DNA of 36,038 bases from BMS3Abin12 sp964487445 (GTDB lineage Bacteria; Pseudomonadota; Gammaproteobacteria; 21-64-14), in assembly GCA_964487445.1 (NCBI GenBank), contig CAZAQG010000015.1, positions 1 through 36,038 of the forward strand. The letters run 5' to 3'. Shown piece by piece: positions 15,143-23,936 of the stretch (its first letter is position 1; every line of letters starts with the position of its first letter). The translations under genes were made by a program, and so were the position numbers. Below the pieces are notes generated by a model, which made no database searches, was not told where the DNA came from, and was given only the letters and a program-made list of their open reading frames with translations.

Positions 15143-17902
15143 ATGAAGGACACCTTCCGCGCGCGCGGCACGCTCTCGGTCGGGGGTCGGGACTACGAGA
15201 TCTACCGCCTCGCGAAACTGGCCGAGCGCTTCGACGTGGCACGGCTGCCCCGCTCGCTCAAGATTCTGTTGGAGAATCTGCTGCGCCGCGAGGACGGCGT
15301 TACCGTCACCGCGACGGATATCGAAGCCCTCGCCGGCTGGGACGGCGACAGCCACGGCCCGCGCGAGATCTCGTTCACGCCGAGCCGGGTCCTGTTGCAG
15401 GATTTCACGGGCGTGCCGGCGGTGGTGGACCTTGCCGCAATGCGCGACGCCATGCAGGCCATGGGCGGCGATCCGAAGCGAATCAATCCGCTGCAGCCCG
15501 CGGAACTCGTCATCGACCACTCGGTACAGGTCGACGCCTTCGGTACCGACGACGCCTACCAGCTCAACACCAACCTCGAGTTCCAGCGCAACCGCGAGCG
15601 TTACGCCTTCCTGCGTTGGGGGCAGAAGGCGTTCTCCAACTTCCAGGTGGTCCCGCCCGACACCGGCATCGTCCATCAGGTCAACCTCGAGTATCTCGCG
15701 CACGTGGTGTTCACGAGCCGTGCCGGCGGACGCCTGCAGGCCTATCCGGACACCCTCGTCGGCACCGATTCGCATACGACCATGATCAACGGCCTGGGCG
15801 TGCTCGGGTGGGGGGTCGGAGGCATCGAGGCCGAGGCGGCGATGCTCGGCCAGCCCGTGTCGATGCTGATCCCGGGAGTGGTGGGCTTTCAGTTCACCGG
15901 CCGGCTGCCGGAGGGTGCCACCGCCACCGACCTGGTACTCACCGTCACCCAGATGCTGCGCACGCACGGAGTGGTGGGCAAGTTCGTGGAGTTCTACGGC
16001 GACGGGCTCGACCACCTCCCGCTCGCCGACCGCGCCACCATCGCCAATATGGCGCCGGAGTACGGGGCCACCTGCGGAATCTTCCCGATCGACGCCGAGA
16101 CCCTGCGCTACCTGCAGGTGAGCGGGCGTTCACCCGAGCAGATCGCGCTGGTCGAGGCCTACGCGCGCGAGCAGGGCCTGTTCCGGCAGCCGGGCGACGC
16201 GCCGACGTACTACAGCGACACGCTCGCACTGGATCTGGGAGACGTCGAGCCGAGCATCGCCGGCCCCAAGCGCCCCCAGGACCGTATACCCCTGCGCGAC
16301 GCGGGGGAGGCCTTTCGCGAGGCGCTGGACCCGCTCTCCCAGGAACGACGCGCCCGAGCCGAGGGCAACGGGGAAACCGCCCGTTTCGAGACCGAGGGGG
16401 GCCACACGGCGGTGGGCGTCGACGATCCGCGCACGCGCAACGTCGTGACCGTCGACCTGCACGGCGCCGAGCACGAACTGCACGACGGCTCCGTGGTGAT
16501 CGCCGCGATCACCAGTTGCACCAATACCTCGAACCCGGAGGTCATGATCGGTGCCGGGCTGCTCGCACGCAAGGCGCACGAACGGGGCCTGAACGTTCGT
16601 CCCTGGGTCAAGACCAGCCTTGCGCCGGGCTCGCGCGTGGTCAGCGAATACCTGCGCAAGGCGGATCTGCTCGGCCACCTGGAGGCCCTGGGTTTCCACG
16701 TGGTCGGCTACGGGTGCACGACCTGCATCGGCAATTCCGGACCGCTGCCGGAGGCGGTGAGCGGCGCGATCCGCGAGGGCGACCTGATGGTCTGCTCGGT
16801 GCTCTCGGGCAACCGCAACTTCGAAGGGCGCATTCACTCCGAGGTGCGCATGAACTACCTCGTCTCGCCGCCGCTGGTGGTCGCCTACGCACTGGCCGGA
16901 CGCATAGACGCGGACCTGTTCGGCGAGCCGCTCGGCACCGACCCGCGCGGCGAGCCGGTCTACCTGCGCGACCTCTGGCCGAGCCGGCGCGAGATCCATG
17001 AGGCGATGGAAGCCGCCGTGCATTCGGACATGTTCGAGCGCGCCTACCGCAACGTCTTCGCCGGCGATCGGCACTGGAACGACCTGGCGACCCCCGAAGG
17101 CGAACGCTTCGCATGGGACGAGTCTTCCACCTACATCAAGCAGCCGCCCTACTTCACGGACATGGACCGTGAACCCGCGCCGCTGCGCGACATCACCGGC
17201 GCACGGGTGCTGGCGCTGCTCGGCGACAGCGTCACCACCGATCACATCTCACCCGCCGGGTCGATCCAGCCCGACAGCCCGGCGGGCGGCCACCTGATCG
17301 CCCATGGCGTCCAACCCGTGGACTTCAACTCCTACGGGTCCCGGCGCGGCAACCACGAGGTGATGATGCGCGGGACGTTCGCCAACGTACGCCTGCGCAA
17401 CCGGCTCGCCCCGGACACCGAGGGCGGCTGGACCGTCCATCTCCCCGACGGCGGACAGATGTGGATCTTCGACGCCGCCATGCACTACCGTAAGGAAGGC
17501 GTTCCGCTGATCGTGGTGGCGGGCAAAGAGTACGGCTCGGGCTCCAGCCGTGACTGGGCGGCCAAGGGTCCACGGCTGTTGGGCGTGCGTGCCGTGCTCG
17601 CCCAGAGCTACGAGCGGATCCATCGCTCGAACCTGATCGGCATGGGCGTGCTGCCGCTGCAGTTCCACGACGGCGAGGGCGCCGAGGCGCTCGGACTGGA
17701 CGGGCGCGAGGAATACGCGATCACCGGACTCGCCGGCGCCGCGCCGGAAACCGTGACGGTGGACGCGCGCGCCGCCGACGGGAGCGCGAGGCGGTTTTCG
17801 GCGCGGGTGCGCATCGATACGCCGCAGGAGTGGGAGTACTACCGCCATGGCGGTATTCTCTCCTACGTGCTGCGCCAGTTGCTGGCCGCCGACCCGGCCT
17901 GA
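15143..17902 (+). CDS. acnA: Aconitate hydratase A
   Basis: [4Fe-4S] aconitase of the AcnA/IRP class that converts citrate to isocitrate through cis-aconitate. 919 residues (E. coli 891). The cluster ligands are Cys459 in ITSCTNTSNP and Cys525/Cys528 in YGCTTCIGNSGP, exactly 24 positions after their E. coli counterparts. Other landmarks are SLKILLENLLRRED, the GTDSHTTMINGLGVLGWGVGG block, and the swivel-domain GKEYGSGSSRDWAAKGP with the catalytic Ser/Arg pair. The C-terminal part has FNSYGSRRGNHEVMMRGTFAN. The ATG at 15143 is chosen for its ribosome-binding site and N-terminal homology; the frame is open upstream. The gene interrupts the usual hflD-purB adjacency and places AcnA close to Icd. 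Confidence 0.97.
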   Translation: MKDTFRARGTLSVGGRDYEIYRLAKLAERFDVARLPRSLKILLENLLRREDGVTVTATDIEALAGWDGDSHGPREISFTPSRVLLQDFTGVPAVVDLAAMRDAMQAMGGDPKRINPLQPAELVIDHSVQVDAFGTDDAYQLNTNLEFQRNRERYAFLRWGQKAFSNFQVVPPDTGIVHQVNLEYLAHVVFTSRAGGRLQAYPDTLVGTDSHTTMINGLGVLGWGVGGIEAEAAMLGQPVSMLIPGVVGFQFTGRLPEGATATDLVLTVTQMLRTHGVVGKFVEFYGDGLDHLPLADRATIANMAPEYGATCGIFPIDAETLRYLQVSGRSPEQIALVEAYAREQGLFRQPGDAPTYYSDTLALDLGDVEPSIAGPKRPQDRIPLRDAGEAFREALDPLSQERRARAEGNGETARFETEGGHTAVGVDDPRTRNVVTVDLHGAEHELHDGSVVIAAITSCTNTSNPEVMIGAGLLARKAHERGLNVRPWVKTSLAPGSRVVSEYLRKADLLGHLEALGFHVVGYGCTTCIGNSGPLPEAVSGAIREGDLMVCSVLSGNRNFEGRIHSEVRMNYLVSPPLVVAYALAGRIDADLFGEPLGTDPRGEPVYLRDLWPSRREIHEAMEAAVHSDMFERAYRNVFAGDRHWNDLATPEGERFAWDESSTYIKQPPYFTDMDREPAPLRDITGARVLALLGDSVTTDHISPAGSIQPDSPAGGHLIAHGVQPVDFNSYGSRRGNHEVMMRGTFANVRLRNRLAPDTEGGWTVHLPDGGQMWIFDAAMHYRKEGVPLIVVAGKEYGSGSSRDWAAKGPRLLGVRAVLAQSYERIHRSNLIGMGVLPLQFHDGEGAEALGLDGREEYAITGLAGAAPETVTVDARAADGSARRFSARVRIDTPQEWEYYRHGGILSYVLRQLLAADPA

Positions 17903-17941
17903 AGCCCGCCGTCAAGCGGCCCCATCGAACCGGAACCTCCT

Positions 17942-19309
17942 ATGGAACTGACCCCGCTGACCGCCGTGTCCCCCATCGACGGGCGCTACGGCGCGAAGAC
18001 CGACGAACTGCGCCCCCTGTTTTCGGAGTACGGCCTGATCCGCCACCGGGTCCTGGTCGAGGTACGCTGGCTGGAGGCGCTGGCCGAGGCACCGACGATC
18101 GCCGAGGTGGCGCCGCTCAGCGATCGCGCGCGCGCGATCCTGCAGCGGCTCGCCGATCACTTCACGCTCGAGGATGCCCGGCGCGTGAAGAACATCGAAT
18201 GCACCACCAACCACGACGTCAAGGCCGTGGAGTATTTTCTCAAGGAAAAGATCGCGGGAAACGCGGAGCTGGAAGCGGTGGGGGAGTTCTTTCACTTCGC
18301 CTGCACCTCCGAGGACATCAACAACCTCGCCTACGCGCTGATGCTGCGCACCGCGCGCGCCCAGGCCCTGCTGCCGCCCATGGACGAACTGATCGACGTA
18401 CTGCGCGATCTCGCCCATCGCCACGCGCGGCGCGCGATGCTCTCGCGCACCCACGGACAACCGGCCTCCCCCACCACCCTCGGCAAGGAGCTGGCCAACT
18501 TCGTCCACCGCCTCGAGCGCCAGCGCGACCAACTCGCGGCGGTGACGTTGTTCGGCAAGATGAACGGCGCGGTCGGCAACTTCAACGCCCACCGTGTCGC
18601 CTACCCCGAGGTCGACTGGCCCGGGTTCTCCGCACGATTCGTGCGCGGGCTCGGCCTGGAATGGAACCCCTATACCACGCAGATCGAACCGCACGACTAC
18701 ATGGTCGAGCTGTTCGACGCCGTGGCCCGCTTCAACGTGGTCCTGATCGATTTCTGTCGCGACGTCTGGGGTTACATCTCGCTCGGATATTTCCATCAGA
18801 GGACGGTCGCCGGCGAGGTCGGTTCCTCCACCATGCCGCACAAGGTCAATCCCATCGACTTCGAGAACGCCGAGGGCAACCTCGGGCTGGCCAACGCGCT
18901 GCTGCGCCACATCGGGGAGAAACTTCCCGTCTCCCGCTGGCAGCGCGACCTGAGCGACTCCACCGTACTGCGCAATCTGGGGGTCGGCGTCGCCCACTGC
19001 GCGATCGCCTACCGCTCGTGTCTGAAGGGCCTCGCCGGACTGGACGTGGACGACGCGCGCCTGGACGCCGATCTGGATGCGAACTGGGAAGTGCTGGCGG
19101 AAGCGGTGCAGACGGTGATGCGCCGCCACGGGGTACCCCGGCCGTACGAGCAGCTCAAGGAACTCACCCGCGGCCGGCGCGTCGACCGCGAGGTCCTGCG
19201 GCGCTTCCTGGCCGGCCTGGAGATCCCCGAGGAAGCCCTGCGGCGGCTCGCCGAACTCACCCCCGCGGACTACACCGGCAATGCCGTCGAACAGGCCGAA
19301 GCGATCTGA
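17942..19309 (+). CDS. purB: Adenylosuccinate lyase
   Basis: Purine-pathway enzyme that removes fumarate from SAICAR and from adenylosuccinate. 455 residues, as in E. coli (456). It begins MELTPLTAVSPIDGRYG, typical of the gammaproteobacterial form. It shows the fumarase/aspartase superfamily signature GSSTMPHKVNPIDFENAEG around residue 295-315, with the catalytic Ser in the flexible loop, plus FACTSEDINN and SRTHGQPASPTTLGKE with the catalytic His. The ATG at 17942 follows acnA by 39 bases with a weak GGAA site, so it probably depends on transcription from upstream. It converges on the GGDEF-EAL gene at a hairpin. Confidence 0.98.
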   Translation: MELTPLTAVSPIDGRYGAKTDELRPLFSEYGLIRHRVLVEVRWLEALAEAPTIAEVAPLSDRARAILQRLADHFTLEDARRVKNIECTTNHDVKAVEYFLKEKIAGNAELEAVGEFFHFACTSEDINNLAYALMLRTARAQALLPPMDELIDVLRDLAHRHARRAMLSRTHGQPASPTTLGKELANFVHRLERQRDQLAAVTLFGKMNGAVGNFNAHRVAYPEVDWPGFSARFVRGLGLEWNPYTTQIEPHDYMVELFDAVARFNVVLIDFCRDVWGYISLGYFHQRTVAGEVGSSTMPHKVNPIDFENAEGNLGLANALLRHIGEKLPVSRWQRDLSDSTVLRNLGVGVAHCAIAYRSCLKGLAGLDVDDARLDADLDANWEVLAEAVQTVMRRHGVPRPYEQLKELTRGRRVDREVLRRFLAGLEIPEEALRRLAELTPADYTGNAVEQAEAI

Positions 19310-19409
19310 ACGGCGCTGCGCCCCGCCTCTCCCGCGCCCCGCGGGGAAACGGATCCGGATCGACCGCCGCCGAGACCGCGCTTCGGCAAAGACGGCGGGT
19401 TGCAGCAGC

Positions 19410-19437
19410 GACCCGCCCCTTCGCTCAGGGGCGGGTC
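19410..19437. terminator. Hairpin between purB and the GGDEF-EAL gene
   Basis: GACCCGCCCC (19410-19419), 8-base loop, GGGGCGGGTC (19428-19437): a perfect 10-bp GC-rich stem at the meeting point of two convergent genes. It includes the stop codon of the minus-strand gene (19425-19427). There is no T-run on either side, so it may act by pausing or protect 3' ends. Confidence 0.55.
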
Positions 19438-21863
19438 CGGGCCCGGATCAGGTTGGATCCCAGCGGATTGAGGCGCGCGACCCGCAGCCAGTTGATGAAG
19501 TCCTTCGCCGGCAGGGGGATGCCCAGGTAGTTGCCCTGCGCGAGATCGCAACCAAGGATCTCCAGCAGTTCCCAAACCTCGCGCGTCTCCACCCCTTCCG
19601 CCACCACCCCGAGCCCCAGGTTGTGCGCGAGGTCGATCATCGCACGCACGATCACCGCATCGTTGTCGTCGCGCACCATATCCATGACGAAGGCACGGTC
19701 GATCTTGATCTCCTGTAGCGGAAGCTGTTTCAGATAGGTGAGCGAGGAGTAACCGGTGCCGAAATCATCGATGCAGGTACGCACGCCCATTCCGTTGAGC
19801 CGCTGCAGATTTTCCCGCACACTCGAGGGATCGGACATGATCGCGCTCTCGGTCACCTCGACCATCAGGCGCCTCGGAACGACCTGCCATCGGTGCAGCA
19901 GCCCCTCCACCATGCCCGGCAGCCCCGGATCCTGCAGGTCGCGAACCGAGAGGTTCACGGACACCTCCATATCCAACCCCCCCTGAACCCAGCGCGCGCA
20001 CTGGCGCAACGCACTATTCAGGACCCAGACGGTCAGGGACCGGATCAGGCCGGTGTGCTCGGCGATATGGATGAACTCCTCGGGCGGGATGGGGCCGAAT
20101 TTCGGATGGAACCAGCGCAGCAGGGCCTCGGCGCGACACACGTGCCCGGTGTTCATGTCGTATTCGGGCTGGAAGTAGAGTTCCAGGGCCTGCTCCTCGA
20201 TCGCCCGGCGCAAATCGCTCATCAGGGCGATGCGCTCCACGCTGTGCTCGTCCTGGCCCGGGTCGTAGATCGAGAAGCCGCTTCCGAAACGCTTGGCCTG
20301 ATACATGGCGACATCGGCCCGCTGCAGCAGGGTATTGGCATCGGCGCCGTGCGTCGGGAAGTGGACGATTCCGATGCTGATGCCGACGCTGAGCCCGTGT
20401 CCCTCCACCTCGAACGGGCGCTCGATCGACTCGAAGATCTTGCGCGCCAACGCCACCGCGCTCTCCAGTCCGGCCGCCGGCAGCAGGACCGCGAATTCAT
20501 CGCCTCCGAGCCGGGCGACGGTGTCGGTGTTGCGCAACACACCGAGCAGCCGTTCTCCGACCTGCTTGAGCATCAGATCGCCGATGTGGTGACCCAGCGT
20601 GTCGTTGATCTCTTTGAACCGATCCAGATCCATCATCATCAGGGAGAAGCAACGATGGTCGCGTGCGCTGCCCAACACCGCCTGTTCCAGTCGGTCGTAG
20701 AGCAGGACACGATTGGGCAGGCGGGTCAGTGCATCGTGCTGAGCTTGGTACTCCAGATTCGAGGTCTCGTCCAGGACGTGCTCCATCAATTGCTGGAACC
20801 CGTGCTCGAGGAGCCGGAACTCGTCGCCGCCGGACCCGTCTTCACCGGCACGCCGCAAACCCATGCGGCGCGAGAATTCCCCGATCCTCAGGTGCAGAGC
20901 ACGGATCCGGTAAGTGATCCAGAGCAGCAGCAACCCGAAAACCAGAACGAACACCAACGCCATGAGCAGGCGCTGATCGCGCGCCTGCGCAAGGATTCGC
21001 CCGATCAGTACGTCGGGGACACCGGCGCGCGCCACCCGGATCAGCCGTTCCGCGGGGTCGGCGCTCGCGCCGGCGCCCGGTACGGCGTCGGCGACGAGGA
21101 AGCGCCCGCGCAGTGCACTCCGGACGGTGCCCGGCGCAAGTACGGTGGGTTGGCTGCTCGCCAGCACCTGCGTCCCGTCGGCCGACAGGAACGCCAGCAA
21201 ATCGCGCCCGGGGCCGTCTTCCTGAACGACCCGATTCAACACGGTACCCAGCGGCAACGCCAACACCAGCGTGGCGCGTACTCTCCCCGACGGGTCCGTG
21301 ACCGGGCGGGCCGTGACCAGAAACGGCGTGCCGTCCAGTACGGCGATCGCGCCGTCCTCCCGGGAAGCACTTCGCAGCAGGCCCGCCGAGCTGTGCAACA
21401 GCGCCGGGGGCAGGTCCTGCGCACGGCCTTGGTAGGCCTCCCACGTCCGCCCGTCGGGGGTCAGGAGCAGTGCGTACACGGGGCCGACTAACGCCGACAG
21501 GGCCGCCCGCGGGGGGAGCCACGGAGGGGGAACGCCGTGGTAGAGCACCGGCCCGGACGGGCCGGGTCCACGCCCTTGCCAACCACCGACGAGCGATTGG
21601 AGGGCGGCGCGTTCGGCGAGCACGGTTGCGGCTTGGCAAAACACCCGTAACCGGCGGTCGAACCGGATTCGATCCGTGTGCAGGCGTACCTGGAGTTGCG
21701 CTTCCTGGTCGTGCCGGACCATGCTATCGAGCGAACGGCTTGCACGCTGATCCGCCACCACCCATACGGCCAAGCCGACCAGCAGCGTAACGAGCAATGC
21801 CTTGCCCGCCAGCGGTACCCGCTTCCAGAGAACCAGCGGACCGGACAACCGGATGCCCTGCAT
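19425..21863 (-). CDS. Membrane-bound GGDEF-EAL protein (cyclic-di-GMP synthesis and breakdown)
   Basis: Probable cyclic-di-GMP signalling enzyme with both synthase and phosphodiesterase domains. 812 residues from the ATG at 21863. Membrane segments at about 20-37 and 300-319 flank a periplasmic sensor region of about 260 residues with no family I can name. A short HAMP-like linker follows. The GGDEF domain has an intact active site (GGDEF at 453-457) and an intact RxxD inhibitory site (RNTD at 444-447). The EAL domain has EALLRW from 579, DDFGTGYSSL from about 699, KIDR near 720, and AEGVET near 755. All key motifs look functional, so net activity cannot be told. A GTG at 21935 could add 24 residues; the ATG is preferred for its position close to the first membrane segment and a GGGGGCGAG upstream. 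Confidence 0.93.
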   Translation of the reverse strand: MQGIRLSGPLVLWKRVPLAGKALLVTLLVGLAVWVVADQRASRSLDSMVRHDQEAQLQVRLHTDRIRFDRRLRVFCQAATVLAERAALQSLVGGWQGRGPGPSGPVLYHGVPPPWLPPRAALSALVGPVYALLLTPDGRTWEAYQGRAQDLPPALLHSSAGLLRSASREDGAIAVLDGTPFLVTARPVTDPSGRVRATLVLALPLGTVLNRVVQEDGPGRDLLAFLSADGTQVLASSQPTVLAPGTVRSALRGRFLVADAVPGAGASADPAERLIRVARAGVPDVLIGRILAQARDQRLLMALVFVLVFGLLLLWITYRIRALHLRIGEFSRRMGLRRAGEDGSGGDEFRLLEHGFQQLMEHVLDETSNLEYQAQHDALTRLPNRVLLYDRLEQAVLGSARDHRCFSLMMMDLDRFKEINDTLGHHIGDLMLKQVGERLLGVLRNTDTVARLGGDEFAVLLPAAGLESAVALARKIFESIERPFEVEGHGLSVGISIGIVHFPTHGADANTLLQRADVAMYQAKRFGSGFSIYDPGQDEHSVERIALMSDLRRAIEEQALELYFQPEYDMNTGHVCRAEALLRWFHPKFGPIPPEEFIHIAEHTGLIRSLTVWVLNSALRQCARWVQGGLDMEVSVNLSVRDLQDPGLPGMVEGLLHRWQVVPRRLMVEVTESAIMSDPSSVRENLQRLNGMGVRTCIDDFGTGYSSLTYLKQLPLQEIKIDRAFVMDMVRDDNDAVIVRAMIDLAHNLGLGVVAEGVETREVWELLEILGCDLAQGNYLGIPLPAKDFINWLRVARLNPLGSNLIRARTRP

Positions 21864-22289
21864 CAACTCGCCCCCCTGGAACACGGACGCATTGCGCCCC
21901 GGGAATCCGACGCGCGAAGGTGCGATGCGTACCACGCTCCGCCACCTCGGATACCCCAGTCCGTGCCGCGCCGACGGTGGATATTCCCCAATAAATGATA
22001 CTTCATTATTTCTTATTTTTCCTATTGTTAGCAGCTTTTTTAAATACTTGGCATGAATGTTGTCCCGGCTCGGTGCCGACGCTCTTCGAACTTGGCCTCA
22101 AGGGATCCGGCGGCGCTCCGATATCGGGATCTGCGGCCCTGTCGCGCACCCCCGCATAGCGGCAGGCACTCTGGAAACTGCAACCGACGCCTGCGAGTCC
22201 GTGGCATCCACGCCACGGCCTGCGCCACGGCGGCCCCGGAGATACGCCCTCGCAACGATCCCGGCGCTGGAGGATAATGAAATAGTTGG
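21864..22289. other. Intergenic region between the GGDEF-EAL gene and the DUF7931-like gene
   Basis: About 425 bases. 21985-22050 is strikingly AT-rich against the surroundings and probably contains the promoter of the GGDEF-EAL gene, the divergent gene, or both. It holds AATAAATGATA (21990-22000), which is also found upstream of acnA, and T-runs at 22015-22020 and 22036-22041. A small inverted repeat CGTGGC/GCCACG is at 22200-22217. On the minus strand, 22100-22040 reads LEAKFEERRHRAGTTFMPSI and then stops. This looks like the end of a protein but I cannot attach it to a family. Confidence 0.4.
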
Positions 22290-22853
22290 ATGCTTCGGTC
22301 CGCGCCGCCGGAGGAGAGGCCCCTGGCACAACCCGTCGCACAGCCCGCCGGCGAATCGGCGCCGTGGCCCCCGGCCCCCGGCGCCAGGGCTTCACTGAGC
22401 CGATGCGCCGACGTCCGCCGGGCCGCACTGGATCTCACTTGCGCCGCGCAGCGCAGCTTGGCGCTGTTCAGCGCCGCCCTCGAACCGGCGGTCTTCGACC
22501 GCCCCGCGTTGCTCGAGGCCGTGGCCGCGCTCGCCCGACGCCGCGGCGCCCGCCTGCGAATCCTGGTGTGCGAGCCGCGCTACGTCATGGCGCGCGGCCA
22601 CGGCTTGGTGGAACTGGCGCGGCGTCTTAGCACAACGATCGAACTGCGCCGCCCGCATCCCCAGCACCGTGACGGCACCGAGCAGTTGCTGGTGACGGAT
22701 GAGGCCGGCCTGCTGTTCCGGCCCACCGAACTTCGCTACGAGGGGTGGGCGTTCCTGTATGCCCCGGTGGAGGCCCGTCGGCGACTCCGGTTCTTCGACG
22801 AGATGTGGTCTCTCGCCGAACCGGACCTGGAGCTGCAGCGACTGTACCTGTAG
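22290..22853 (+). CDS. Uncharacterised protein, DUF7931-like
   Basis: 187 residues, function unknown. The first 35 residues are Pro/Ala-rich; the rest looks like a compact alpha/beta domain: a helix (CADVRRAALDLTCAAQRSL), LFSAALEPAVFD, then ALARRRGARLRILVCEPR, GHGLVELARRLSTTIELR, LLVTDEAGLLFRP, RYEGWAFL, and RLRFFDEMWSLAEPDLELQRL. This matches, from memory, a family of short gammaproteobacterial proteins annotated as DUF7931; its alternation of strands with a basic pocket is reminiscent of half of a phospholipase-D-like fold, which is inference. The ATG at 22290 has GGAGG 16 bases upstream, too far to be ideal, so the true start is uncertain. It ends 18 bases before the end of lptG, which converges. 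Confidence 0.75.
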   Translation: MLRSAPPEERPLAQPVAQPAGESAPWPPAPGARASLSRCADVRRAALDLTCAAQRSLALFSAALEPAVFDRPALLEAVAALARRRGARLRILVCEPRYVMARGHGLVELARRLSTTIELRRPHPQHRDGTEQLLVTDEAGLLFRPTELRYEGWAFLYAPVEARRRLRFFDEMWSLAEPDLELQRLYL

Positions 22854-22871
22854 CCGATGGAGCGCACCACG

Positions 22872-23936
22872 CTATCGGCACCGGCGCCATAGTACCGCGA
22901 CCAGCACCAGGGCCAGCCCGACGGGGAGAAAGGCCCCCAGCGAGGGCGGGAGGTGGTAGAGCAGCGTCGCCTGGCCCGCGGTCTGTTGCAGTAGTTGGAA
23001 GCCGATCCCGACCAGCGCGGCGGCAACCATACGCTGGCCGATGGCGACCGCGCGCAGTGAGCCGAACACGAACGGGACCGCCAGCACCACCATCACCGCG
23101 GTGACCACGGGCAGGCTCAACTTCTGCCACAGGACGAGCGCGTAACGCCCCGAGTCCTGGCCGGTGCCGCGCAGATAGCGCACGTACTCGTAGAGTCCCG
23201 CCACCGACAGGTCTTTGGGGGGGATGACGAGTCGCTTGAGTTGTCCGGGCTTGAGGGGCAGGGGCCAGAACAATCGCGCCGCCGTGCGCAGCTCCAGCCC
23301 CTCCTTGGAATAGCGTACCTCGCGCACCCCTTCGAACAACCAGCGCCCGTGCACGTAACGCGCGCGCCGTGCCCGCACCACGCTGCGCAGGCGGTCCGGG
23401 CCGGCGCGTTCGTAGACGGTCACGTCACCGAGCCGGTCATCGGCGAGGACGTTGCCGATGTGCAGGTAACCGCCTGCGTAGCGGGTCCACACACCGTGCG
23501 CGGTACGCAGGGCCGACTCGCCCGTGATCGCCTGCGTGCGCAGATCGTGGGCGTAGCGCTCCGCGGCCGGGGCCACGCCCTCCCCCAGCGCCAGCGCCAG
23601 GACCATCAACAAGGCGCCGACCTTCAGCACCGGCCAGGTGATACGCCCGATCGAGAGGCCGGCGCTGCGCAATACCGCGAGTTCGTTGGCGTTGGCCATC
23701 AGGCCGAGCGCCATGACCGAACCCAGGAGCGCGGAGACCGGGAACAGTTCCAGGACCCAGCGCGGCGACATCAGGGCCACGTAGACCAGTGCGAGTCCCA
23801 CCGTGTAGTGACCTTTCCCGACGTTCTTCAACTCCCCCAGGAAACTCGTGAACGCGAACAGGATCACCAGCCCCGCGAGGACGAGCACAACGCTCATTCC
23901 CACCCGACCGGCGATATAGCGGTCCAGAATCCTCAT
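22872..23936 (-). CDS. lptG: LPS export system permease LptG
   Basis: Inner-membrane subunit of the LptB2FG ABC exporter that extracts LPS for transport to the outer membrane. 354 residues (E. coli 360). It begins MRILDRYIAGRVGMSVVLVLAGLVIL, which fits LptG. Three membrane segments lie in the N-terminal third (about 13-35, 57-80, 100-120), then a periplasmic beta-jellyroll (about 125-265), then three C-terminal segments (about 280-350). The conserved coupling region SVMALGLMANANELAVLRSAGLS, which contacts LptB, is present. The ATG at 23936 overlaps the lptF stop as ATGA. lptB, lptC and lptA are not in the window. Confidence 0.95.
   Translation of the reverse strand: MRILDRYIAGRVGMSVVLVLAGLVILFAFTSFLGELKNVGKGHYTVGLALVYVALMSPRWVLELFPVSALLGSVMALGLMANANELAVLRSAGLSIGRITWPVLKVGALLMVLALALGEGVAPAAERYAHDLRTQAITGESALRTAHGVWTRYAGGYLHIGNVLADDRLGDVTVYERAGPDRLRSVVRARRARYVHGRWLFEGVREVRYSKEGLELRTAARLFWPLPLKPGQLKRLVIPPKDLSVAGLYEYVRYLRGTGQDSGRYALVLWQKLSLPVVTAVMVVLAVPFVFGSLRAVAIGQRMVAAALVGIGFQLLQQTAGQATLLYHLPPSLGAFLPVGLALVLVAVLWRRCR

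Noticed and set aside
19310..19718. Plus-strand gene downstream of purB
   Set aside because: The frame runs through the convergent hairpin and antisense to the conserved EAL domain end; no homology or ribosome-binding site.
20560..20900. CRISPR-like or direct repeats in the GGDEF-EAL gene
   Set aside because: No repeated unit with spacers exists; the impression comes from GC-biased codons.
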